Assembly: GCF_963576615.1 (NCBI RefSeq)
Contig: NC_088714.1
Coordinates: 35,071,143 to 35,135,142 of the forward strand
Reading direction: 5' to 3'
Source of the DNA: Watersipora subatra
Taxonomy: Eukaryota; Bryozoa; Gymnolaemata; Cheilostomatida; Watersiporidae
Length of the DNA stretch: 64,000 nt
The position numbers were made by a program, and so were the translations under genes. The notes under the pieces are model-generated. The model saw nothing but the letters and a program-made list of their open reading frames with translations, made no database searches and was not told the DNA's origin. Shown one piece after another: positions 45,901 through 55,522 of this stretch; position 1 is the stretch's first letter, and the number at the start of each line of letters is the position of its first letter.

Positions 45901-48875
45901 ACGATTCGTTATTAGTTCGATTTTGTGGACACTTTTCTACTGATCACTTGCTATTGTGGGTTCGTTAAGATGAAAAAAGTCAAATAGTGGCAATCAAATA
46001 AAGGTGGCATTCAAATACAGGTTTTACAGTAAATTGTCTATTCACAAATGGAATAATATTAAAATTAATAAGATGATATGAGTAAGTATAATATGAGATG
46101 AGTTAACGAAAATGAAAGCCAAATATGCTTACAACTTTTGTCATTTTGTTTCAACGATCACCTATAGCCCTACTGGACAATATTGACATTGAATTTAGTC
46201 TGTTATTGAATTATGAGGGCTAACTAAGCGTGATGAGGAGGCAGAATGAGTGCGTTCACAGGTGGCATATTATGACTAAAGGTCTGGTGCAGTCTTACTT
46301 TTTCTCACCAAATTATCTTTGCTCATGTAGCATTACGTCTCTGGCTTGATTTTTATTTCATCATAAAATTTGTTATCATATTAGTGAAAAAATTCTGCAA
46401 CTGGTGTGTGCAAATGATTATATCTGAGAAAACATCAGTTTTTTGTTTTAAAGCCTGGCAGCAGCAAATTTTATGCATTAATGAAAATGATTATAGTGCA
46501 GGCAGCTTGGTTTCAATCTAAAGTCATGCGCTCATGGTATAAGCTTTTAATACACTGTTCTACTATTTGATGCCTTGGTATAATATTGCTTATGATTATT
46601 ATATATATCCTAAACTGCTAACACTGATTAACTTTTACCATGCTTTTGAGTAATTTTTCATCTGTTGTTGATTAATAAAAAATTGCTTTATGTAAGTGCA
46701 TTATTGTTGGCAACGCTCGACTATATGATCTTACGATGTACAGTTGAAGAAAAACAAGCATATATTGGTAATATTATCTGAAATTGGAAGACATTCCATC
46801 GTGAAATTTGTAAAAATCTTCCGGTAGGCTTTTAAATCTATAAATATGTGTAAATAGGTTGAGTGTTAGTTACTTATCATTGTGCTTCTTAATAGATTGT
46901 TTGTTAGAAAATGTTTGCGTGCTCAACCAAAGCGGAGGAGTAATATTTTGCAAGCACCACATCAGAAATGCTTAACAATTAAAACAGGTGACATAGAGCT
47001 TCAGGGTGAACGATTAGTGTACAATCACAAATAGATGAAGGTAATACAGTGCACCCCGGGTTACAATGTTTGTGTTATATGATTTTTCCGCTTTGCGATG
47101 CCAACACCGTAACGAATTGTTGTCATATGGGGTTGCACTGTACTGTTTATGTGGTCATTTCATTAAATGATAAAGAGAAGATGACTTCACTAAATTTAAC
47201 TTTTTAGTTCAGCAAAGTTTATAAAATCTTTTGCGTGTTACTATTTTTGTTTTATGCATAGATTACAGATGCTCGGGACCACATCTTCTACAACAATGAT
47301 AAAAATGAGTTGAAGGGTGTCTTTGCCTTCAGTGTGGAAGAGTATGACTTGTTTGAGATTTGCTTCATAAATAAGCTGGGTAAGTTAGTTGAGTTTTTCA
47401 TCTCTGCTTACTGTCTTTGCCCTTTAAAAAGAAAAGTAGCTGAGAATTTAGCCTGAGTCCTGTCATGCTATTAACATCATCTGGACTGTACGAGGTTCAC
47501 ATGGCGAAAGCTTCACCAAAATGGCATCTATATGTACCATACCATATTGACTGAGTGAACAGGCTACATTTTACTATATCTAATAATGCTAAAAACTTGA
47601 GCAGCTTGTTATAGAATCTTCATAATTTGTCCACAGTAAATAGACATACATAACCTTGATGAACAGCAAATAAAGATCTTTATACTAATAGCAGCCATAC
47701 TAAAGTACTTATTATCTGTAATAACTGTAAGAAAGCTTTCTGTAAAGATCTTACAAATCTTATGAAACTAGTTCAGATATGATCTGTTGCCATTTACGGC
47801 ATCTTACCAAGTTATATGTAACATATAATTAAATAGTTTGGTAAACGCAAATTATTTGTAAAATCAATTACTGTTACTAAAGAAGATTTATGAGTATTGG
47901 TCGCTGCTAAGGCAACTAAGGAACCGGCTTAATACAAATTGCCGCGATTGACTTTCTACAACGAGAACAGTAACTTCTCACAGTGGTGAACCCATGACGA
48001 ACTTATTATATCATCTGATTAAACCTTTATTAAGATTTTTTAAACATTTTTTATACTATTATAACTAAATTGTAGTAACTTGTACCAGTATCTCAAGTGA
48101 TGATATTCTGTTGAGTGACTAAACCATGGTCATTCTTGCGATGTTGGGAGTTGTCTCATAAATTAAATTTAATAGCCATGTAAACTTGCAACATAAAACG
48201 TATGTCTTACAGTTTATTAAATTTTCTACTTTGGTCTTGTCTAGAATTTTTTTGCAAAACATTGTGGTTTGTTGATACAGAGCCTGGAGGAGATGGGGGT
48301 CAACGAGCTGTCACTTTGAACATTAAACACGGTGCGGAGATGAAAGACTATGAGGCTATCGCGAAGGCTGAGAAACTGAAGCCCCTAGAGAAAGAGTTGA
48401 GAAAATTAGAGGACCTCAGCGAAAGCATTGTTAGCGACTTTGCTTACATGAGATCTCGTGAGGAGGAGATGAGGAGCACAAATGGTATGCGCGACTAATT
48501 ATTGCTATTGAAGGATACATTCCTATTTTTCATAAGTACTCTCTGTACTCTCTTTGTTTGAAGGCTATGTTCCTCATAGACTCAATAAATAGGAAATTTG
48601 TCAGACTAGCACATCTAAACTTATGATCCGAATTAGGCCATTCAGTTTATCTCTGACTAGCTGTATTTCTTTGCCTCGCTATGCAGCCACTTATTAGGTA
48701 TTGTCAGCAAATTTTTGTACAAGCGCTAAGTCATAATTTGTTTTCTGTTGTAGAGTCAACACATTCCAGAGTGCTGTATTTTAGTGTATTCAGTCTTGCC
48801 TGCCTCATTGGCCTCGCCACTTGGCAGGTACTCTACCTGAGAAAGTACTTCAAGTCAAAGAAGCTTATTGATTAG
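42919..48875 (+). CDS. TMED10: TMED10 / p24-delta cargo receptor of the early secretory pathway
   Basis: Four exons, 42919-43110, 47262-47379, 48281-48484 and 48754-48875, with matching phases and GT-AG borders. They encode 211 residues (human TMED10 is 219). Residues 1-24 form a signal peptide ([19 protein letters not shown]). The GOLD domain follows, with the conserved Cys pair at 36 ([11 protein letters not shown]) and 98 ([10 protein letters not shown]) expected to form a disulfide. Then comes the coiled coil ([38 protein letters not shown]), a single membrane span at about 179-198 ([20 protein letters not shown]), and the cytosolic tail [12 protein letters not shown]. The tail carries the aromatic COPII/COPI signal and a C-terminal dilysine. 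p24 proteins cycle between ER and Golgi and sort GPI-anchored cargo. The first intron (4.15 kb) is filled with repeats. AATAAA occurs at 49151 and 49310. Confidence 0.97.
43505..44575. repeat. Two tandem ~530-bp repeat copies in TMED10 intron 1
   Basis: Copy one (43505-44020) and copy two (44043-44575) each start GTCC(C/T)AACATCGACAAGTCCG. Each ends with GCTGTCGAGATTGGACCAAC and GAGGTTCGG(A/T)CTATAA. Start and end share ATCTCGAC/GTCGAGAT motifs in opposite orientation, so each copy is a loose inverted-repeat element. Direct tandem placement suggests duplication or two adjacent insertions. Confidence 0.8.
44815..46035 (+). mobile_element. Long CCTCTATTTGAATGCCAC-family repeat, copy 1
   Basis: It aligns by eye with 50708-52365 along its length: GGTGGCGTTGTATTTTTCAG, GATAAATTTAACCCTTTCAC, TTTTTATTTCATTCTAAAC and GATGCTATCAAGTAATCTAC. 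The right end is GGTGGCATTCAAATACAGGT then TTTACAGTA, the inverted form of the left end of the other copy. No transposase is visible. Confidence 0.75.
47047..47140. mobile_element. 94-bp Tigger-type MITE
   Basis: CAGTGCACCCCGGGTTACAA at the left and the inverted ATGGGGTTGCACTG at the right, flanked by TA (47045-47046, 47141-47142). The inner sequence ATGATTTTTCCG echoes the ends of the element at 8963. It is a very short internally deleted element in TMED10 intron 1. Confidence 0.75.
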
Positions 48876-50544
48876 TGTGTTTGGAATGCTGTCTTTTTTT
48901 CTTTGATATCTCTTAATAGTTAAATATATACAAATAATGCTGTGGAGCTCAATGCTGAGGTTTATTAGCTAACATTACTGGCCGTAGTACAGTCGATTGA
49001 ACCTTGTTTTTCTTGTACGTTAATGCTAGAGACTTTTCATCTTTGCTTAATTTTTCTATCGGTTAGAAAATACACTACTCTAATCGATACAAATTTTAGA
49101 GCATCTTTCTCAGTTGCAGTTGATGTAGGTAATGTATGCTAAAGGAACAGAATAAACACAAAAATCAATGGTGAATGCTATTCATAGCAGTGGATAAACA
49201 TCGAGTTGAAACCTGCTGCATTGTAAATAACCTACACATATTTTGATAATGCACAGATAAGATTGTCATTCTCACCCAATGATACAGCCTTGTGTCAAAA
49301 AAAAACTTTAATAAAATGTTTGGCCTAGCTGCTCACTCCCTTCCTCCTAAGCAAATCATCGTGCCAAAAAGATTTTATGAGGGCAATTTGTTCGCAATGT
49401 CTCAATAGTCAATACGACAAGAAAAGGCGCAACTGTGAAGTTATCTTATCATACAAAGTTACACCAAACCCGGATGTTCTAAATTAACATGGCCGACATT
49501 TAAGGTTACTAGCGGTCACCTTTTAAAAGCCGTGAAGTTCGCAAAAAGGTATCGCATTATTGGCGCTCGAACGAATTGTTCACGGTGTGCGACATTATAT
49601 CACAGAAACATAAAACACATACATCGGATTGTAAATCGTTAATACATCAATTTAGAGTACAAACTAAAACAACGGGAAGAGACGCTGGTGAAGTAACTAG
49701 TAAAATTGTGAGTACTCTTTGCTTTTTCTATTATAACCGATTTTCTTTATCGAATTTGGTTGACGGGTTATTCAGTCGTGTATACTTGTGGAGCATTTTT
49801 TGTAAACATTTGAGATTAAACAGCTATACGCGTCTGAAGTTATTAATGCTTTATTTTGCTAATTGTTTTTAAACAACGTCATCCGTTTTATTAGTCTAGT
49901 AAGTCTATTCTCTGAACATCAATTGCAATGTTTCACTTTTGCCTTTGGATAATCAAAAATGTTTTGCACAGAAAATTTGTTTTTTATCTATATATATAAA
50001 TAAATCTATCAAACAAATAACAGCTGGTAATTGCTTTAATACGTAAGTTCTCAAATTTCCTTTCTAGTGGGACACTGTTATTGTGCAACATCAACATTTT
50101 TGTTAACCGTAACGTTTAAGACAAGTCTTATCGGATTTTTTGTTCTAAAACAAGAGTTATACAGAATATTGTGTAGTTAGCCGTTATACACGTATGTTTC
50201 ATCAGGGACATTATATCAGTATCATGAGATTTTTTTGTTTTTATTTGTTAACAATTTTTATTGTTTTTTTTTCAGCCTCATTGGGGTGGTATGTTATAAC
50301 TAACGTCAACCATGGGCTCCTTAAAAAGGGTTAGGTTGATTGGGTTCAAGTCAAACAAATTTTTAGTTTGTCTTTCATAGTAATTATTATTTTGGTCTTC
50401 TACCTAACATATTTAATAACAAGGTTACAATGAAAATGTTAGTAATTTGTAACACTACTACGTGAAATTTGTTGAAGGTAATATCAAAATTTGCTTCATT
50501 TTTTGGATCTTAAGATTTGCTTTCAAAGTAGGCCCTATTTGATA
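48876..50544. other. Spacer after TMED10; possible leader exon near 49.5-49.7 kb
   Basis: After the TMED10 3' UTR (poly(A) signals at 49151 and 49310) the stretch 49480-49710 is richer in CG (AGCGGTCACC, GGCGCTCGAACGA). It ends at a good donor, AAAATT/GTGAGTACTC (49708). It may be a promoter and non-coding first exon of the PAK gene at 55523. The ATG GCC GAC here closes after four codons. This is inference only. Confidence 0.3.
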
Positions 50545-52625
50545 TTAAGTATTCAAAATGAGTGACAATACATTGTTGACGAGTTTGATTTTGCAGGAAG
50601 ACTCCTGCTTTATTGTTTTTATTTTGCTGGAGCATATATCGCAGCACAAAAGAGATTTATTCGTGGTTTTCAGCTCTTTGGGTTTTTGTCTGCTGTGCAA
50701 GGTCATTCTAGTTACAGTAAAACCTCTATTGGAATGCCATAGACTCTTTTTTTTAACATTTCCCTCCCTCATAGCGGCGGTCGAATAGAGGTGGCATTCA
50801 AACAGAGGCTGGCGTTGTATTTTTTAAATAGCTCGTCAGAATTTAGGAAGATAAATTTAACCCTTTCACTGGCGAAGTGATTGTGCCTATACTTTGCACT
50901 TTCCTTCAGGGCGAAGTGACATTAACCCTTTTGGATACAAATAATCTGCTAACTTGTCAAGGATCCCTAATTAAGTGTGCAGTGGGAAGCCGAGAAATAT
51001 CTCAACCAGTTGATATTTATTGCTTACAATTAACCTGCGACGATATTACAGCCTGTTTTAATGTGCCTTGCTTTGGATTTGTTAGTGCTTTTAATTTTTT
51101 ATTTCATTCTAAATATGAAGGTATATTTTCATTTTATAACTACACTAGCGAAATGTCGACGTTGCACGGGTATTAAAAATCAGCTTATGAACAGTGAGAG
51201 GTACTGTAGTTGTCTACCACTTGCCATTAGCCTGGCACATTGCCAATGGCTAATTTGAGTATGCTATCTAGTAAGAGTCGTGAGAGCAAGCATAAAGATG
51301 TTGTACCATCACAGGGAGCGGAACATATTATAATGCACGTAGCGACATATATCGCCCAATGACTCCATCATTCCCGTGTACCTTGATTGGTAAGGTATTT
51401 GCCTGGGAGAATGGGAGGTCCCGAAATCAAATCTTCTGTGCTATGAATTCTTCATTTTAATAGCTATAGGCGGACAAACCGAAGTACACAGAAAATTTGA
51501 GGTTATATATAGATTTAATGATGTTCCATACAAGCTCATTGCACTCTATTGATATGTTGGCAAGTTTGCAGCCAAACCCGGCTTTCTATCTGTGATAGAA
51601 GAGGAGTTATGAGCGTCTATCCATTGTAAGCCGTGTTAAAATAACAGTATGGATGCTATCAAATAATATGCTATAAATCTGCAAATTTATAAATTATAGA
51701 CCTATAATAATAATCTATCAATTGCTACAAATATATATATTCAAGAACAAGTGACATAAACGAATGATACTTATAATACATGTAGCAACAAAAATCAACA
51801 TTTTTGAAACAAAAATATTTGTTAGTATGCTTGGCCAGTTGCGTTTTGTTATTGCTTTTGATGAAACGAACATTTTTTTCTGGCTGCCCAATACCTTCCA
51901 CGGTGACTTTTGCCCTCAACTCTTCTCTGCACTGTTGATTAAACTAGTCGATATTAGCGTCTGAACACATTTGAGCAGAGCAAAACTTATGCATTGCACA
52001 AATGATAAGCTTTTAGCAGCAGTGCTAAGCGTAACATTTAGCCTAAAACTAGTCATTCATATACCATCGTAAATGTAAACCATTTTTCAAATACGTCGAA
52101 GTATCAAGATCATGTTAAACATTAACTACTATTAGCCTGATACAGTTAGTAATTATTTCTATGGTGTTGCTTTCAAAGTTATAACAGAAAAAGAACAGCT
52201 TTGGAGTTGAAAAACAGATTTCGATACGAACAGAAACAACGAAAGAATTAATTGTTATTGATGTAACCAAGTCTTTATTAGTACAATTTTGAAAACACTT
52301 TTCTCCTGATCACTTGCTATTATGCGTTCATAAAGATCAAAGAATGTCAAAAGGTGGCATTCACTCAACTCATTTGCAATCGACTAACTTTTATGCGATT
52401 CACCTTAAATACCAGTTATTTCTCGGAAAAATGCTATAATTTAACTTACTCCTACAATAAACTGAATTGAGATAAGTTACCCATTCAATATTCAAAATAA
52501 CCAGCAAAGTCTCCTTTTTCAAATGGTATAAAATTCAGATAGGGATTTCATATTACTTACAGGTTGTCATGTGTCTCAAAGAAGGTAGTGTTAGAAAATT
52601 TCTGGTTTTCAAAAACCTTTGCTTG
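50545..52625 (-). CDS. Tentative minus-strand gene fragment (two exons), unrecognised
   Basis: The exon 52625-52561 (65 bp) lies between a strong acceptor TTTGTTTCAG and a strong donor GTAAGT and is fully open as QAKVFENQKFSNTTFFETH. Its phase (two extra bases) continues into 50689-50545 after a CAGCAG acceptor, reading QKPKELKTTNKSLLCCDICS and ending in TAA. No start exon is certain; a frame with ATG at 52.9 kb (MKSEKEVYEKSKNKIIEH) lacks a good donor. The intron contains a long repeat copy. The first exon is the more persuasive part. Confidence 0.3.
50708..52365 (+). mobile_element. Long CCTCTATTTGAATGCCAC-family repeat, copy 2
   Basis: The left end ACAGTAAAACCTCTATTGG is followed by GGTGGCATTCAAACAGAGGC and then sequence aligned to 44815-46035. 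Relative to that copy it has extra sequence at about 51190-51540, where a tRNA-like segment lies. The right end, GGTGGCATTCACTCAAC, is degraded. Confidence 0.7.
51380..51450 (+). repeat. tRNA-like insert (possible SINE)
   Basis: CCTTGATTGGTAAGGTATTT (A-box-like) followed by GGAGGTCCCGAAATCAAATC (B-box-like) has the spacing of a tRNA-derived promoter. It occupies the part of repeat copy 2 that is absent in copy 1. The preceding ATATCGCCCAATGACTC resembles a piece at 41430-41470. Too diverged to be a tRNA gene. Confidence 0.35.
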
Positions 52626-53436
52626 CTGAAACAAAGTTAGAATTTCACCATAAAAACTGTAAAAATCTAAGTAATTAAGCTAAAACTATTGTTTGGCTAC
52701 ATACAATACACAGTTATAAATAATATTTTAACAAATAACAGTTAGTCATGAACATAAAAATCATAAAACCCTAATTTCGAACCAAAACATAGCTAATCTA
52801 CATGCCAGTATATCTCAAATAAACTGTCATAAATATGTTTCAAATAATAAAAACATGTTCAATAATTTTGTTTTTGGACTTTTCATAGACTTCCTTTTCT
52901 GACTTCATAGACAGCTCTAGGAATCAATGGGTTCTTATGGAAAGTGAATAATAACTTTAGTCTGACTACGGCTGACTACATAAAAAGTGTTTTTTTATTC
53001 AAGCATAACGATGATGAATGCCAAAATTAAAAGTTGATAAAATTTTTTAAATATTATAAGTAATGTTTTTATTTGATTTATGCAGTCTTTCACTGTCTTA
53101 CCACTTCTAAATCTACATACTTACTTCTGGAGTTGAAAAAAAATTGATCATTATTGATAAAATTTAAAGTTGTCAAGATGATTTCCGGTTTAGGTAGACG
53201 CCGATATCAGTTTAGTATTTTGGCTACAACCTTCGCCAGAGATATCATTGAGGCATTTGTAAGCTTTTCTGATTGGCCAGGAATTTTTCTTCATAACCAT
53301 TCAAAAAATTGCTTCTATACTTTAGAAATAACTGTAAATGGAATGGGTAAGTTTCCAAGGCGAGATAACTCACGTTAGTAGCCTCGCTACGATCAAAATC
53401 CGCAAGTTTACTCGCGATGGTTGCGAATGAGTTAAA

Positions 53437-53518
53437 AAGTGGCGTTCTATGTATTTTTCAATCTTTATATAGTGGCTTCCAAATAATAGTGGCATTCAAT
53501 TAGAGGTTTGACGGTAAT
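53437..53518 (+). mobile_element. Fragment of the CCTCTATTTGAA family
   Basis: It contains GTGGCGTTCTATGTATTTTT and ends AGTGGCATTCAATTAGAGGT then TTGACGGTA. It is a small deleted copy of the repeats at 44815 and 50708. Confidence 0.6.
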
Positions 53519-53642
53519 AATTGCCAAATGTTATTAGCGAGAATTGAGATCTCATTCTTCACAAACAGTTTTACTTTGGCTGAACATATATGTACATTAT
53601 ATTACAATCATGCAAAGTTGTAAGCGTGAATCTATCGCCTTA

Positions 53643-53741
53643 TCAGTCTTCTTCTATTCCTAAAGTGTGAACTCCAGTTGATACTGAATAGTCATCACTA
53701 TGCAAATGCTTCCACGAATCACCATGTCGCATTGTTGTCAT
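53643..53741 (-). CDS. Short ORF with coding-like composition (32 residues)
   Basis: A minus-strand frame MTTMRHGDSWKHLHSDDY, SVSTGVHTLGIEED ends in TGA. It is bounded upstream by an in-frame TAA five codons before the first ATG. It is richer in GC than its surroundings and unusually balanced in residue use for this AT-rich DNA. It may be the last exon of a leftward gene, a small protein or chance. No poly(A) signal or neighbour exon could be tied to it. Confidence 0.3.
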   Translation of the reverse strand: MTTMRHGDSWKHLHSDDYSVSTGVHTLGIEED

Positions 53742-54513
53742 ACTACTATTTTATGATCATGAGTAGCTAGTACATATCTTTCATTCGCTCTCGTCACTGT
53801 ATATTACCTACGGATTGACTGTAGTGTTTGGTGCAAATTATAGCCTGGTAAGACTGGTATTAAATTCCTTGCTCAGTCAACTATAACAAGAATGAAGAGA
53901 TTGGAGATACAAGAGCTGATACATATGCCTATCCGATCTACCAGATTATGACTGAGAGCTAAGCCTAACTAGATCATACACGTTGCAAAGTTGATTACGT
54001 TTTTTATTAGTGGAAATACATATCAAATATTTATTTGTTAGTAATTGAGAAAAAGAGAAATTTGTAAATTAAATGACGCAGAGCTAGAAGATGAAGTATT
54101 ACACTGCATTTAGACTGTACTCGGTTAAGATAATTTTCATCTCTATAAATGTAGGTGCTTATTATTGTTGCCCTTACTACAACAAGAAGAATGTTCACTT
54201 GTGGCAAGTTGGACTTGTAATCTAAATTGCTTTTTTAAATGAAAGTAATTTCTGAATTAATTAGATACATCTGAATAATAAGAAGTCGCTACTTATTAAT
54301 ATGGTCCGTTAAGATACTATTATCATGATCATTAGTGAATTGGTAGAATGTATTCGAAATTTAAGAAAATGAAAAAATCGGCTGATAGCGAGCGATCCAG
54401 ATACATAACCTCTGTATCGATGCTGATATGGATTGGTATCAGATAAGAGTTTGGATTTACCTATACAAGATTGGTGCATTTCTAGTAAGGTGTTGTTGCT
54501 AGAATGTCTTGTT

Positions 54514-54995
54514 AAAGCCTGGTTTCCATTTGACAGCGCAAGGCGCGCAACAAGGCGCACGACGTCGTGCGTAGGCCAGCTGTGATATGGAAACGTCAAT
54601 GCACGACGATCGCGACGTGCGTACACTGATCGCAAGGATCCAACAGAATGGATCCTTGCGACGGGTGCACGCGATGATGTATCCCACAATGCATCGCTAG
54701 ACCTTTTCAACCTATCCCACAATTCAAACGGAGTGCTCTGTTCCGAAGAAATCGGTCTCCCGTATGAAAGAGTAAGCCTGGTTTTCATATGACAGCGCAA
54801 TTTCGCGACGGAGGGCTGTTTTTCCAAAGAAATATGTCTCTCCTACGAAAAAGTAAGGAAATTATCCACCCTGTCCAATGCAGGCATGGCGCCTACGCGT
54901 GATATGGAAACACTGCATCGCGGCCCAAGAAATGCATTGCGCACGATCACTGGGCCGCGCACGATTATTGCGCTGCCATATGGAAACCAGGCTTT
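54514..54995. mobile_element. MITE with AAAGCCTGGTTTCCAT termini
   Basis: The left end is AAAGCCTGGTTTCCATTTGA. The right end is the inverted TGCCATATGGAAACCAGGCTTT. It is strikingly rich in CG (GCGCGC, GACGTCGTGCG). An internal near-copy of the left end occurs at 54776 (AAGCCTGGTTTTCATATGAC), so the 482 bp may be a compound of two nested or tandem copies. The outer flanks suggest a TA or TTA target. No transposase is present. Confidence 0.8.
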
Positions 54996-55490
54996 AGACC
55001 AGATTGTTCGGTCTGCCCTACTGGTAGAGAGCATCTCCTAGTACCTACAGGAGATAGCTGAATGTGGGAGGGATTGGTGCGCAGTTGTAGAGGACATGCT
55101 TGGTTGGATAACAGAAACTCGCATAGAATGGGTTATTATTGTGAAGCCAGTTTGCAATTGCATGCGTGAAGGAACCTATGCCGAGAATAAACGTGAAACA
55201 CGAGGTGGTAAATTTATCATTGTGTAAATCAGCATTAGTGAACTGGTGGTTAGCGTTGGCTATTTGATATATTGCCCCAGCGTAACAGTGACTGCTGTCA
55301 CAGTGTAGTGATCGTCTCTGGCTCCAAGCAAGCACTTGAGGTTAGCTCTTCACTGCCTGCCGCTAGCATAGCTGAGCAATCATGCTGGCTCTCGTAGGTA
55401 TACTGGGTATCATATTTTGAGCGAGATAAGGCTTTAGTTACACCCATGAAATAAATTTTTTAGCGCATAATCACGGTACTATGATTTTAG
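54996..55490. other. Spacer upstream of the PAK coding start
   Basis: A 96-codon minus-strand frame (55045-55335, starting MLAWSQRRSLHCDSSH) is open but has no recognisable domain, splice partner or promoter. It may be transposon-related given the adjacent MITE. An acceptor ATGATTTTAG ends at 55490, so the first PAK coding exon probably begins at 55491. Confidence 0.35.
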
Positions 55491-55522
55491 GCATGAAGTA
55501 AGAACCTCATGATTCGGGGAGG

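Noticed and set aside
51380-51450. Possible tRNA gene
   Set aside because: The A- and B-box-like motifs are too diverged and no cloverleaf could be drawn; at best a SINE remnant.
55045-55335. 96-codon minus-strand ORF starting MLAWSQRRSLHCDSSH
   Set aside because: No domain, splice partner or promoter was seen; it adjoins a MITE and may be transposon-related. Not enough for a gene call.
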